64,000 bases of DNA from Liquidambar formosana (GCA_039720395.1 CM077823.1:14327385-14391384); one strand, 5' to 3'. Numbered from the stretch's first letter, positions 11,755-25,329 are shown. Numbers and translations are program-made. The notes: generated by a model from the sequence alone, not told the origin.

Positions 11755-12832
11755 TGTGAATTGGATGGGTTTGAACAAATTGATTAGGTTCAATTCAAAA
11801 GCGCATTGGCTAATCTAAATATGCGAGCATATCTAAAATACTCAAGGCAATGGAGTCGCCTGCTATGGGGTCACCACTAACCATGGGTTTGAGAATGTGA
11901 TTGGTCATCCTAAAGTCTATGGATTCATTTGAATTCCCAAGGTAAGTCCATTTGAGGTTTATTGGAAATGGGTCTATTTAAGGATCGTTTGAAAATTTGA
12001 GTGACTCTTAGAGGTCTGTAAGACTAGAAATTAAGGGTAAAGGAGTTTGGTTACGAGTGAGGAAGGTGTTAGGCACCTCACATTACCTGTTAAAATTCAA
12101 TGGTTTTCGATTTTGACAATATTTCTTTTTGAATCCCCTATTGATATTATTGATTTCTTACACGAGTAATTTGACGTGAAACATTCATTTTGAAGGATGG
12201 AGAATTTTGGTAGTAGTTTTGAAAGCCAATGAAAAAAGAAGTCCTTGAAGGCATGTAAGTAAAATGCCTAAAAGTATGCCCTTGAGAGCTCATTTATGAA
12301 AATCTTTTGAAATGATTACAAATTCGCCTTCCTTCTCATAAATAAATGTTTTGTATCAAATTGATTGACTCCTACTAGAGAGAATACCTCTATCTTAAAG
12401 TGGTAAAAATTGGGCTTTTAAAAAGATGGAAATTGGAATGATGTGATTTCATTTTCAATGATTTATTGTCAAGTATGCGACAACCTTGGACTTTAAGAAG
12501 TTTGGGATTTTTTAGATCATTTGAGATAAATTGGAATGGATACTTTTTTTTTTAAAAGTATTTGAAGATAAAAGGGATTTTACTCTTCTTTTTTTTTTTT
12601 TTTTTTTTTTTTGTGTGAAAAGAAAAGGCAAAGCCTTTTGAAAACGAAGATTCCTTTTGAAGGAAGAGGTTAGATTTTGGGTAAGATGACATTTGTGAAG
12701 ACCAAAAGAGATTCATTTTAATAAGATGAGAGTGGGACTTTATGATGCTTAAATCTACCACCAGGGAATTGTCTTGTATGGATGATGATCTTGGAAAAAT
12801 TGATTTCACGTGTTAAAATAATTTTTTTTTTT

Positions 12833-12864
<32 letters not shown>

Positions 12865-14145
12865 GAGGTATGAGTCCTTAACAAAAAGATTCATTTTAGG
12901 ACATTTATTGGAATGAACTCTTCAATTAAAACATTTGGTGTCCACTAAGGGCATGAAACTGAAAACATTTATTGAAAACACCCTTCGAGCTTAACTTAGC
13001 CATTCTTGAGATTGAGATTCACTATTAAAAATTATGGTTTGAATTGCCTAAACTTGGTTTTTGTCAAAACTTGCATTTAAAATTATTTCACTAAGCCTTG
13101 GGTCAAGCAAATTGTGAATTATAATTTGATTTTTGAAACCATGTTTAATGGAAACATCCCAAGTCTTAGATAGTTTATAACAATAAATTTAGGCAAGAAA
13201 GAACTTGGACTTTTGCAAAAGGTCTTTTGAAATAAAACAAAAGAATGTTTGAAAATCAATCATAATGAGATGGCCAATCAGAGTTGCAAAGGGATTTTAG
13301 ATTTTATACCTTTTCATGGGAATGTTAGGAACGCATTGACAATCACTTTGGGAATTTTTGGAGAATTTTCCTAGTTAAGGAAATTGGGTTTTGAAAGGCA
13401 TGAAGTGTGAGTTAATAAACTTGATGTTTTATTGAAAACATGGTAGTTTTTCCAAAACTAGTGTACTTGTCATAAAACATTGGTCCAATGGTTGACCAAA
13501 TGATTTGTAAAAATTATTCCCTTCAATGGGGATGTAGTAGACATGTTGGAGAACAATTGGGAATTTTTGGGGATTTTTCCAAGATGAAAAAAGAGGCCAT
13601 TTGAAAACATTACACACATGATACCATTTTGGAAGCAGTGTATGTTTTTAAGCCATATCTTGAGTTTTTGAATTTTTCTTGAAATATCCTTTGGTGGGTC
13701 AACTTAGGACACATAAGGGCACGCTCTCAAATTTTTGGGGGATTTTTGGAAATCACTTATTGGGCTTTTGAAGCACAAAAAGTGGGATTAAGTGAATTTG
13801 TCCAAATTTAAACGCACTTGGAATAATTGATTGAAAAAGGGGCCAAATGAACTCTTTAAAATCTGAAATTTTTGTCACACGAGATTGGGATATATGGGAG
13901 TCGCCTGAATTTTTGGTGGACTTTTCCATGAAGACGTGGTGGGTCTATTGATTAAGTCAATTCAAGGGCAGTAAATTAGCATGCCATGGATAGATTTGAA
14001 AACTTGGTATTTAAATCAAGTCCACAGCATGCTAACTTACTTAATGGCTCTTGATTTGAGATTCATTAACATGCTAATTGATAAATTAAAATCCCATTGT
14101 GCGAAATTTTGAAATTTTCAGCCCAAGTGAATAACTCTAGAAGGG
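11755..14145 (-). mobile_element. Decayed LTR remnant, minus orientation
   Basis: Read on the minus strand, this region has the 3'-end signature shared by the large LTRs in this window. It shows a TGCCTAACACCTTCC loop (12063-12075) in a GTGAGG/CCTCAC stem (12057-12081), then a GGCGACTCC-type block (11852-11860), then a TTCACA terminus at 11755. The loop sequence is the same as in the solo LTR at 40079-41600. The right part (12500-14145) is AT-rich, has no ORF, and ends in a hairpin-prone stretch (about 13950-14060, shared TTAGCATGC arms). The upstream LTR end and any target duplication were not found; the Copia LTR at 14146 may have truncated it. Confidence 0.42.
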
Positions 14146-15421
14146 TGTGAATAGGGTTTTAAGGCTAATTATGAGAATTAATGCAATCTCAAAAACAATT
14201 ATTGCTAATCAATTATTAATTTCAATTTAATAACCAAGATAAGCAATAAAGAGATTAAAGAAGAGAGATTGCAAATGAAGTTTTAACGAGGTTCAGCCTT
14301 CTCGCCTATGTCCTCACCTCAAGAGCTCTGCTTAAGGATTCCTTAATCCACTATATCAATTTACTTCACAGGTGTAGATCAAACCTTTACACAATCTCGT
14401 TCATGGGTGAACATCAAACCTTTCACCAATCTACTTCACGAGTGCAGATTAAACCTTTTGCCAATTTCCTTCACAGGTGGAGATCAAACCTTAACCCAAG
14501 TGTTCTTCACTAACACTTACTCAACAACTAGGGTTCACACAACCCTTGATTACAATGATTTGAAGTTGTTTATTGCTAAACAATCTTTCTTGAAGAGTAA
14601 ATACAACAAAAGAAAGCACAATTCTCTTCTAATGATTGCTCAATATAAAGCTCTTTGAGATTTGGAACTAGAATGCTTAACAATGAGGATATGAATTGAT
14701 TTCACTTGTATAATTCCAAGGATTACTCAAAAATGAGTTGGGAGGCATGTATTTATACCCATTTGGCCTCAAAATGGCCGTTAGAAGCATTGAGATTCGG
14801 AATAGAGCTGTTAGAGACATCCTAGACCCATGTAGTTGACTACGTCATTGGTGTAGTTGACTACACATTCTAGCAGCTTAGAATGTGAAGTCTCTGCTTC
14901 ATGTAGCATGATAGATGGAGTCGACTAAACTAGCCTCAAATGCTAATTTAGCCTCTTTTCATGTGTTTTCAACACTTAGGTTCATGTTTATCAAAATTTA
15001 GGCCATTTATGATTGATAAAATTAATTAGTTCAAGGGTCCTAAGGTCCATCTATGTCACTTAGAGCAATAACATGAACAACCATGTACAATTAGAACCTA
15101 AAATCTCACATTAAAGGTGCTAGCTCAGTCTTGAGTGTTTGTAGGTCTTTGCCTTGCTTTTTATGTTCACTTGTGCTTATACTTGAGTGTCTTTGATGTC
15201 TAAAACCTGTGCTTGATATACCATGCTTATGGGATATGCCTTTGTGCTTCTTGTAGTCAATGTCTTGTGTCAATTGATCATTGCTTATGCTTGATATGAT
15301 TTGCGCTTGAGTACCTAACTTTGATTATTATCTTGACATTTAAACTATTGGCACTAACATCGATCCTTTATTATCATCAAAATCTCAGATATGCCCTTGG
15401 TTGAAAACCTTAGGTCTAACA
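14146..15421 (-). mobile_element. Copia-type 3' LTR, minus orientation
   Basis: On the minus strand the LTR starts TGTTAGACCTAAGG at 15421, directly after a polypurine tract, and ends in ...CCTATTCACA at about 14146. Length is about 1.28 kb. The AACGAGGTTCAGCC stretch near 14286 is a common Copia LTR motif. A TATA box (TATAAATA on the minus strand) is at 14750-14757, with palindromic GTAGT/ACTAC repeats upstream. The left edge is inferred from the TG..CA rule. No pol is present. Confidence 0.75.
14750..14925 (-). promoter_or_regulatory. LTR promoter: TATA box with upstream palindromes
   Basis: Minus-strand TATAAATA is at 14750-14757. Two copies of GTAGTTGACTAC (arms GTAGT/ACTAC) sit upstream at 14832-14843 and 14853-14864, and GTCGAC at 14920-14925. 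Confidence 0.65.
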
Positions 15422-15437
15422 ATCTCCCCATTTTTTA
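15422..15437 (-). other. Polypurine tract of the Copia element
   Basis: Minus-strand AAAAAATGGGGAGAT immediately precedes the LTR's TGTTAG. A second similar tract, GACAAAATGGGGAGAAG, lies at about 15860-15876 just after the upstream ORF. Repeated GGGGAG tracts of this kind are typical of Sirevirus-like Copia elements. Confidence 0.75.
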
Positions 15438-15899
15438 TAACAATAAACCATTGATGTTTATACAATCAGCATTTAATATTAATGGATATTTAGAGCAAAA
15501 GCTCCCCCTCATAATATGCATATATGTTGTATAGATTAAGTCTTTAACAATTAGACATATAGCATGTATATAGTCATCATGATTAGCATAATTATTACCA
15601 TTCATAAGGCATGCAAACATGTATATCAAAAATATCTTTTAAAGTCAAGATATAACATTAAGCATTAAGCATCCATAAAACATAAAACATTGTTTAAACA
15701 TCATTGTCTTGATACGAATATTAACTTCTAATATCAATAAAAAACCATAATCATATTATCCATAAGACAATGCATAAAAGCTAAACGATGTTCTCTAAAG
15801 CATAAACACAAGCATTCTTAAAAGCATAAACATAGCATAAAACATCATCAACTTCAACTTCTCCCCATTTTGTCATTAGACAAAAAGCAAGGGATAGAG

Positions 15900-17100
15900 C
15901 TACTCCTCATATTCTGGTGGAAGTGGAGGTGCAAAGCGCTCTAAGATATTCTCCATACTCTGTTGGCGATGCTCAAGAGCATTGAAACGGTTATCTACAC
16001 TAGAAAACCCTGTGTCATGGAAACCTTGAGTGACTCAATGGCATCCATCACTGTCTGAAGGCTAGGTGGTGCGATGTCCTCCTACTGCTACTGGGGCTGT
16101 TGAGGTTCATGCTGCTCATCCATTTGCTCTTCTTCGGGTGGAGGTTGCTATCCAACATATGGTTCTTGAATCCAAAAACTATTGTGATCTTTAATGAACT
16201 TCATATGCTTCAGGATGGCTTCATTATAGAAATTCGAATTCTTAGCTTCATAAATCTTAGTTTCATTGCTAAGATTTACATCAAATGCATTGAATATGGT
16301 AGTGAGAGCATTTCCATAGGGAAGAACACCAGCTTTCTTGATGGCATAGTTATGCATGTGGTGAAGAATAATGTGGGCCAAGTCAAGCTTCTTGCTATTC
16401 AGAACACACCAAATGATGAAGATATCCATGTAACCAATATGAGAACGGCTCTTCGAACGAGGTATAAGGTTATATTAATGAAATGATGAATGAGCCTAGT
16501 AGGGATTGTCATTTAATTAACCATTGGGACAAAAAGATGGTTAATCGTGTGGTCATTGCAAATTTATTGGAGTGCCTCAATCTTGTTAAATCATTTCTAA
16601 TGGTCCAAGTATGAGTGTTAAAGCTTTGAATGGTATTAGTTGTTGATAAATGAAATAGAGTTGCAATAGTGGAGATTTTGAGATGAATAGGTGTTCCTTT
16701 AACCCATGATTTAATCTCAAGTTCTTTTGTGAAATGAAAATTGGCATAAAAAACTTTCACAAGTCTAGTGTATCAAGTGTTGTTGAGTGTGAGAAAGTGA
16801 TTCCACCCAATGGTTTGAAAAAGATGTTCAATGTGGATATTTTGGCTAGCAAAGAATTGAAATGAACGATTTTACCAAACTCAACATGACGTTTTTTGAA
16901 GGAGTCTTGGTATAATTTGAGAGTTGCGGCATCCTTACATAAACCCTCATGTCTATGCTTTGCTTTGAAACGTCATTCTTGTTGGTGAAATTGGATTTGA
17001 TGGTGGTGATAGTGGAGGGGGTTGAGAACTCCCCAGAGGTGGTTTAAGCCCTAGATGCATCCATTGAAGCCTTGAGCAACTTTTTCGTGCGTTGAGTCAT
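15900..17100 (-). pseudogene. Putative plant transposon protein (PF20167-like), degenerate
   Basis: The minus-strand reading starts ATGACTCAACGCACG at 17100 and ends with PPLPPEYEE and TAG at 15900. About 400 codons are broken by several stops and frameshifts. Two recognisable parts remain. The N-terminal part (16760-16509) has VFYANF and the KSWVKGTPIHL-type VRG segment. The second part (16429-16148) has LNSKKLDLAHIILHHM, then LPYGNALTTIF and VNLSNE, typical of the domain labelled putative plant transposon protein. The tail is Glu/Gln/Pro-rich, as in these proteins. The ORF lies in sense orientation just before the polypurine tract and 3' LTR, the place where Sireviruses carry an extra envelope-like ORF. 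Its function is unknown. The assignment rests on motif memory, not a search. Confidence 0.65.
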
Positions 17101-17261
17101 GATTGGGAAGGATCATAATGGAATAGGAGCGGTGGATTTTAGAGGAATTGAAGTTTGGTTGAGAGTCGGGAGAGAGTAATAGGGATATAGGCGACTAGAA
17201 AGAGAGAAGGAATGAAAAATGGGATGAAATATGAGAGATTTGGGGGGTTTTAAAGCCAAAC

Positions 17262-20200
17262 CCAACAAGTGGGTGCCTATTATAAGAATAGGTACACTGA
17301 ATGTGACCAAAGATATGAGATAAACTGAATGGAGTTTTAACCTGCCTGCCAATCAGTTTCACATTGTTATAGTGGTATATGTAATCATTAGACTTGAGAC
17401 ACTATAGTTGTCTTATGTATGTAGCTTTAGAAGTTTGATAACATTAAGTGCAGATCCTTCTAGGGGTCTGCAAGGGTGTTCATTGGCCCTACTGTTATGT
17501 GTGTAAAGGCATGTGAGTGATCAACAAAGAATCCATCACTATCAAGAAAAAGAGAGAATGTTTCATATATCATTCAGTGATATAACTCATTAAATCTATG
17601 GGCCCATGGTAGAATGAATATGGAAAGGAGTTTCCATAAGTTCATTATTGAGTTGATATTTATGATTGAGTATAAAGTAATTGAACTAAGGACTTAACAG
17701 ACTTCCATGTCCTATTAGTTTAATTGGAGACATTGTGTGGATGTAATTGTAACCTATAAACTATAACAGAAGGGTTCTTTGTAAAATAACTATTCACCTC
17801 ATTAAGGCCCACACCATGAGCCATATGGTATGTGTTCCTCATAGTTAGTAGAAGCTTTAATTGATATAAATGAGTTATAATCAATTAGGGAATTGGGGAA
17901 TTGGAAGGAGTTCCAATTAAACCCTAAATGGAAAGAGTTCCATTGTGCACACCTTGTGCGATTCCTATTGCTTGATGATGTGAACCCAATGGGTCACACA
18001 TTGATCATGCTAAGAGAGCTTTAAAGTCTATGAGAGAAAGGGTATGAGTGAATTAAAGAAGAGTTCTTCTAGGTCAAGTTTGTATTTAATATAAACAAGA
18101 GGGGTTATAATGCAATCTAGAGAAATTGTATTAAAACCCTAAAGGGATTTCTCCCCATGGCCGGCCCTTTTAGTGGTGGCTATATATATATAATGTTATG
18201 ATGTTATCACGATCACAACTTGAGGAACTCAAACCCTAGCCGTCCACCTTTGGAGGCTCTCTTCTCTCTCTCTCTTTTCTTCTCCACCTCTAGCAACAAC
18301 AAGGAAGAAGAAAGGAAAGACTTGAAGCTCTAGCTAGGTGTGGATACCATTGGAGGCAGTATACTTGGATTTCTCGTTCTCCGCTGTCCGAATTCAAAGC
18401 TTGGAGCAAAAAGGAGAAGACAAATCAAATTGTAAGTAATTCTACCCTCTTCTAGTTAGGGTTTTGTTTGTGTTTAAGCATAATTGGATTCATGGGTTAA
18501 GGAATCGATTAGGAAAAGTTTTGTTTATCAATTCATTCCGCACTTTGTTTTCCTTCTAGTTCCATTCCTAACAGTGGTATCAGAGACATGATTATGCTTA
18601 AAACAAACTACATATAGGCTATGTTTTATGGTAAATTGATTGGTTTAATGAACTAGGGTTCATGTTCATGCATTAAAGTTTGGTTTCTCTTCATTGCCGA
18701 ACCTAGGGTTTTGAACCCTAGGCTGTTTTTTTTCTTCTCCTCTTCTAATTCTCTTATAATAATTCTGGAAAATTAGAGAAGCATAGAAGCAATTTGAAAG
18801 AGAAGAAACTAGGGTTTCTTCCATGGAGGCCGAACCTATGGTTTGGAACCCTAGGTTGCTCTCTTTTGTATTTTGTTTTTGTTTTGGTATAATTGAGACA
18901 TGAGATGGCTGTAATTAATTCACATAAAGAGGTTATGGTGATTTCTCAAGCATAGGGATGCATGAGAATCAAAACAAAACAAAGGAGATAGAGAAAACCC
19001 ATGGAGGCCGAATCTGGATTTTAGAACCCTAGGGTTCTTGCCACTGTTTTAATCAGAAACTTCCGTAAAATTGATGTAAAATCTTTATAGGATCATGACA
19101 TATAATGTATAGATCATATTCTTTAATTTTGAAAAGAGTTTTGATGCATAAAGAATAAAAAAGGTTTGATTTCTTGAAAAACACAGCAGGCTGTTTTTCT
19201 GCAGAAAAGTCATCAATGGAGTTTTGTTCATAACTTGAGCTAGGGAACTCCAAATTGCATGAAACCACTTGAATTAGTTTCTTAAGACATGTAGGATACT
19301 AGGAAATATAATTTGGTACCCTAACAATGTCATCTTGCTGGGTTTTAAAGCGATTTCTGAACTGTTACAGTGTGTTGATTTTTCTGGGCAGATTCTTGTT
19401 TAAAAAATTGTTTAGATCAATTGGGGATGATTTGATCATCCAATCCTCTTCTATTTGCTTAGTTATTCATGTAGGGACATGATACAAAAGTTGTATTTGA
19501 ATAAGGATTCAATTTAATGGAGTTTTGATCGCGTTTGTGACCTTGGAGGTCCTCCCATGGTGGCGCTAGCAAGGGTTCTTGAAACCTTAATTAGTTTTGA
19601 GCAAGACAGCCCTGGACCATCCCACACGTGTCCAATGGGCTTGGCCCACACCCTAGCATGAGTCCCCTTGACTGGCCATGGCCTCCCACGGCCTAGCCTA
19701 GCCATGGCAGCCTTGCCAAGCCATGGCCACCCACGGCCTAGCCAAGCCATGGCAGCCCCATGGTAGTGGCGGCAACCTTAGGGTTTTTGGTTGGAAACCC
19801 TAATTTTCATTAATGATGAAACCCTAATTCATTTATGGCATTAATTAAACCCTAATTAGTCTATTAATTACCTTAATTAAAGAGTTAATGATAGGTCATT
19901 AAATGACCAATCATGGTTATAAATTATTAGGGTATAATTAAGTGCATTTATGATGTCTAGGGTTTAGGGTTTAGGAAACCCTAATTTGCATTAATTAAAC
20001 CTTAATTCTATTAATGCATTAATTAATAACTAAACCTAGTAATTAATGTGACTAACCTAGGGTTAAATGATTGGTCATTAATGACCAACCATGTGGTATT
20101 TAATGCTTAGGATTGCATTTAGGTTTTGAGTTAATGCATTTAGGGTTTAGGGTTTTAGGAAACCCTAGTGCACTAATTAGTTAATGAATTGATTTTATTT

Positions 20201-20897
20201 AATTCCGAAATTGATTATTTAATTAAAGTTGATTAATTTTATAATGTTTTAAATGGTTTAAAACACAATTTAGGAATAAATTAAAATTTGAAATTTTTAA
20301 TTAAATGAAATTGTTTTGTTTAATTAAAGAAGCCCTAATATTTGATATTAGAGTTTAAGTAGGGGACTTTAATTGTTTCAATTGATTTGATTAATTGAAA
20401 TTAAATGTTTTAAATGTTAAGACTTAATTATATTCTGGAAATTATGCATATCTTAATGAGATTAATTAATACCAATCAATAGAGTTATCATAATGCCCAT
20501 GTGTTTTATTCCTTACAGTTTTTACTTACTTTATGCAATGTGATTGTATGATTGTGGTTGGATGATGATTATGGACTATACCCCTTTAAAACCAATTATG
20601 ATTGGCCGTTTTATGTATGGGTTGTAATATTTTTTTATTTTGGTGATGTATTATTTATTTGGGGCTTGTATGCCACCTTCTCTCTCTCTCTCTCTCGCTA
20701 TCATTCTCTAATGTACCCCACATCCCCTTATGTATCCCTTTCTTTAAATTATGTAAATGTTATGTAATTGAGAGAGCACTAAGGAGCATGGTGGACTCAA
20801 AAGAGGATGGCGGAACCCAACAAGCCAATGGTGGAGACCATCAAGCCTATAGAGGAGATTGAAGGAATTAAAAGCTTAGAGAATTTTTTCAAGAAAG
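17262..20897 (+). mobile_element. Angela-like Copia, 5' half, plus orientation (LTR truncated at 5' end)
   Basis: This copy comprises an LTR fragment (17262-18573, missing about 360 bp of its start compared with the copy at 28251-32624), a primer binding site, and a long non-coding leader to 20897. There the LTR of another element interrupts it. The leader holds CCCTAAACCCTAAA-like runs, 22-23 nt palindromes built on GATTGGTCATT, and a CT repeat near 20682-20697. No gag or pol is readable. The LTR has a (TA)n TATA box at 18181-18192, and the near-palindrome GTGAACCCAATGGGTCAC sits 184 bp upstream at 17980-17997. It is the inverted partner of 28251-32264. Confidence 0.8.
18575..18586 (+). other. 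Primer binding site (initiator tRNA-Met type)
   Basis: TGGTATCAGAGA begins one base after the LTR terminus ...CCTAACA. It matches the 3' end of tRNA-iMet, the usual primer for plant Copia elements. Confidence 0.85.
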
Positions 20898-21093
20898 TGT
20901 GAACCCCAGAAAACGGCCCACTTGGGTTCGGAAAAAGATATGGGAAAGACAACAAACGAAAAGGAGTCACCACCTCATTTTTTAAGGAAAAGAGGAAAAT
21001 CCATAAAAATGTTTTATTTTCAAAACCATATTACTCCATTAAAGGAAAAGCAATGTCTTTGAAACCAAAAAATTGGATTCAGGGGCTAAGTTA

Positions 21094-21137
21094 CGACGTG
21101 GGAAGGTTCTGGGCAAAGCCCATAGGTAGCCACATCG
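21094..21137 (-). other. LTR 3'-end conserved hairpin (element C)
   Basis: CGACGTGGG pairs with GCCACATCG (7 of 9 positions) around the conserved GGTTCTGGG...CCCATAGG loop. Confidence 0.6.
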
Positions 21138-21515
21138 CCCGAGTTGGTCTCTTAGTTTGATTGGGCTAACTTAAGATTTTTTTCACTCCAAATATCATCA
21201 TATATCATCACAAGACAACATGCATAACATATATCCCATCCATCAAGTTCATCCATGCATAATCAAACAAATAAAACAAAATAAAACAGAAAAAAGGAAA
21301 GAGAAGAAAAACCTAGGATACTTGGATCCTAGAACGGACTTGAGCCTTAAAACAAGCACCTACGTACCATGCAGCGAAATGCATGGATCAAAGTCCATGT
21401 AGTTCGAAAAGAATAGGGTTACGACCTAATACAAACCTATGGTAAAAACCCTAGGTTTCCTTATTCGAAAATGTATTGAATAGTCCAAAATTGAAAACTT
21501 CCACAAGATAGAAAC

Positions 21516-22119
21516 TGTAATGCCCCGCAAATACATAAGTTTATTTATTTAATTAATTATAAATTTAACGCGTAATGGTTAAATTAAATTATTAGTTAAT
21601 TTTACTATACACGTAATTATTGGGATTAAATATAATCGTGAATTAGATAACTGTGTAACCAAACACTAGTATTGGAAGTAAACCTAAATAGGTTAGGATT
21701 AATTTGTGCCCTATATAAGATCTTATAAGGGAAGTTATTACTTTTTGGCTTGGAAACTATTGAGAGAATAGAGGATTGACGGCTGAGGAAAGTTTGCCCC
21801 TTTTTCACCTTCTTCACCTCTGTACGCTGGGAATCAAGTAAGTAATATATATATATGTATTAGGTTTTGTCATAGATGTACGGTAAATTAAGATGAATAG
21901 AAATAGGTGAGTTGTTGAAATTAGAAATCTGACATTGAAGGAAGAAAAAAAATAAATAAATAAAGAAGAAGTGGTTTTCGTTGGGATTACAATCTGATAG
22001 GATGAAGTTATGATAATATATATATATAATGCACAAGTCGTGCCAGTGGAGATTGGTACAAATGGTACAAGCCTTTAAAAAAAAAATTAAATAAATAAAT
22101 AAAAGCACAAAGACAAAGC

Positions 22120-22179
<60 letters not shown>

Positions 22180-23662
22180 GATGGTACGTTGCTTTTTGTA
22201 AAAGTGGAGGTTGCATATTTTTTAATAAAGAATGGAGGTTACAGAATTGAGTTTTGGGGTATAGTGTAAACATTAAAGGCTCTAAATTATTATATGAATA
22301 TAAATGATATTTGTTGACTGTACTTAGAGAAAGAGTTGGGAAATGACAAATTATCTAGTGTATGCATGCCCATTCTAGCATTAAGCTAGTATGTAGTATA
22401 TATTATGTATAGCATGTATTTTAGAATCACGTGTTGATCCATACCACGTGATTAGAAAAAATTTATTAGTGTAGGTCTGATTATTGATAAAGTATATTAT
22501 TGACTTTAGGTTCTAAATAGCGTTTGAATTATTAGGAACCTCAATCACTTGGATTCTTGAAGGTTTGGTCTGAGGTAAGGGAACTTACACAATGTATCGC
22601 CCTCTTTGATTAAATAAAAATAAATCTGATTTTTATTCCTCTTTTGTGAACCAATAGTTTATGGACAACTGTTTTCAAAATTGTTTCATTATCAAAGTGT
22701 TTATTTCTTATGTATTGTGGGTCAAGCAAAAATAGTTATTTATTGAAATTGTTTTACATATGTGTTTGAATCTATCTTACTTGTGAAAGATATTTGCCAA
22801 AAGTTTTTTTGTGTAAGTGTGAACTTGGTTAGATTATTGGTCCGTCCTAGCAGGGGATTCTAATACTGTTGGAAAATTGGTTCGTGACAGCAGGAGATTC
22901 TAATACTATTGGTTATCAGTACTGATATACTGTAAAGTCTCACGATGATGGGCGCCTATTGAATGTGAGTCTAGCCAGAGGAAGTATTTATATGAATTTA
23001 GTGTTTTATTGATTTGTATTATATGAATCAGTGATTCTAAAGTGATTTATCGAATGCATTGTTATTGAAAGTGTTTTAGTGTTATTGTTTATTGAATTGA
23101 AAGCAAGAGAATTATTTCTAAAGGTTTATATGCCTACTAAATTGAAAGAAATGATTTATTGTAAAACTCTACCGTTTTGTTACTCATGTTTTTTTTAAAT
23201 TAATCGTGCGAATATGCTTGATCTCTTCCCGTATATATTGTGTAAAATTTTCTTGCTGAGCTTTATGCTCACCCCTTATATTTTTCCCCACAGATGATTA
23301 GCTTGTTGTGAGTGGCTTCCGCGTGCGAAGAGCTAGGGAGTCGATGGCTTGATCTTCTAGTTACACTAGAACTTTTATTTTAATGATTAGAAGAATTACT
23401 TTTTTATAGTATTTCAGTGGACGTTGTAGTAGATTATTGGAGTTGACAATTTATTTGATGATTATGGATTTATCTAGTTATTTCAATTAATTGTTGAGAT
23501 TTTAGTTATAAATAGGTTGGAATTTTATTGTGGATGGATTATTGGAGACAACGTTATTACAGGTTGATATGGTTAAGTCGGTTGGCCTATGTGGGGCATA
23601 AACCTTTATGGGTTGTGTCTATCATATCGCCAAATCTAGTCTTTTGGGTTTGGGGTGTGACA
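21516..23662 (+). mobile_element. Solo LTR with 5-bp target duplication
   Basis: TGTAATGCCCCGCAAATAC starts at 21516 and ...GGGGTGTGACA ends at 23662 (2147 bp). It is flanked by GAAAC on both sides (21511-21515 and 23663-23667). The TG..CA ends and perfect duplication define a solo LTR. CTATATAAGATC (21711-21722) is the TATA region, and CTTGCTGAGCTTTATGCTCACCCC-type sequence near 23252-23275 is common in plant Ty3/Gypsy LTRs. It contains a (CA)n(TA)n microsatellite at about 22128-22179. Unlike the other LTRs it has only about 195 bp before the TATA and no palindromic module. Confidence 0.92.
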
Positions 23663-25060
23663 GAAACTTTGATAGAAAATCAGAATTTTATTAATGAAGG
23701 AAACCCTTGATAATTACCATGTGTTCCATATTAAGAAGTAACCCTAGGAGGGAGAAGAGAAAGAATAAGAAAAGAAAGGTGAATTGGGGCACCTTCAAAC
23801 CCACTTACCTGAGCGCAATAGCTCTAAGCATTAGCAATTTCAAGCAATAGCAGCCCTATTTGCAATAGGACAATTATTGTACCTATTTGCACCCTTACAA
23901 GTGCGCAAAACCATGCAAGAAGAACAATATACTAATTTGGACAGAACCATGACAAGGCCTAAAATCATCCATCAATCATGCAAATAACAAGAATAATAAA
24001 TAACTAAGGACCTCAACTCAATCCTACATGCAATGACCTAACTAACATGCATAAAAAACCACCTAAAGACCCACTAACAATCATGAGAGACCCTAATAAT
24101 ATCAATAAACATGATAGCAAAGTCTATTCTAACAAAAAAAGATGACATTTTATGTAAAACATGAAAATAGACCTTCCTACGGCGAGCTTTCTTAAGCAAA
24201 ATTATCCTAAGATAATTTCACGTAAAAAGGCTGCTATAGGAAGTTACAATCATCATATCCTACGTAAAACATATATACTAGAGTACAATAGAAGTGATTT
24301 CGTACTTAAACACATCATAAAAAGCTCTCATACAAAACCTTACTTAATGAAAAGGATAATTATCTTTAGAAAAGGATAATTTCTCCAAAAAAACCTACAA
24401 ATTTTCTATATGAATGCAAACCTAGCATGATTCAACTATATGCAGCATATATAGAATAACTATGATGAGAAACAACTCAAAAAGTTAAACTAAGCATGCT
24501 GTATGAAACTTGTGTGATTTTAGGGTTACCGAAACCTTAATTTCACAACTATGCATTAAAACCTATGAAACGACTCTAACACATGCTCAAATCATCATGA
24601 ATATCATTCATATCATCTATATTAACTAATAGGAGTATCAACTCATGAAAATTATCACAGCAACCTAAACATGTGAACTATGCATGATTTAAGAGGATAG
24701 AAAAGATAATACTTTCAAAACCTTAGTAAACCAGGGATTATCAAGCATATAAAACCATAAATCATCTCAAAATCATCCATAACACATCATAAGAACATTG
24801 AATTATCCTAACATGTGGAGTTATATCATGCACTAGAACTATCATAGAAAAAGAAGGAGAAAGAGAAGGGGATATTCAGCATTCAAAAGAAGTGCTTACC
24901 TCTTGTAGAACCTCCTTTGCCTTCAAATTCTTTGTTCTCTTACTTGCTTAGGGTTGAAGAGTCTCCTCTTGATGTCTTTCTAGCTCTCCAAACTTGTAGC
25001 TCCCTCTCTCTCTAAGTATAAAGTGCATTTAACCTCACCTTATGTGCTGAACATCATGTC

Positions 25061-25329
25061 TTTTATATAGAGAACTGACCCCCTAAACCAATGGTTAAGA
25101 TTAATTCATTAGATAATGATCCTAGGGCTATTAGAGACTCTCTTGGTGCTCAAACAACTCAAATTTACACAATCCTAAGAGGAAACAAGTTGCAAGGGTA
25201 GAAGGAAACCGTCAAAAGAGGGAAAGAGGAGTCAGAAACCCAATTGAGGAGGGACTCCTTGGGTGACCATCTAAGCCTGGTCGGTTAGCCGTCTGGGCCT
25301 AGACGGCTGACCGTCCAACCCCGGACGGT
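25061..25329 (-). promoter_or_regulatory. LTR C promoter: TATA box plus palindromic module
   Basis: Minus-strand CTATATAAAA is at 25061-25070. Upstream, AGCCGTCT/AGACGGCT arms (25287-25308) and ACCGTCC/GGACGGT arms (25310-25329) form two adjacent perfect inverted repeats. Confidence 0.7.

Noticed and set aside
16100..16486. 128-codon plus-strand ORF
   Set aside because: Shadow of the minus-strand transposon-protein pseudogene, whose motifs are clear on the other strand.
21860..22273. 137-codon ORF with CVCVCV run
   Set aside because: Translation of a (CA)n microsatellite inside a solo LTR.
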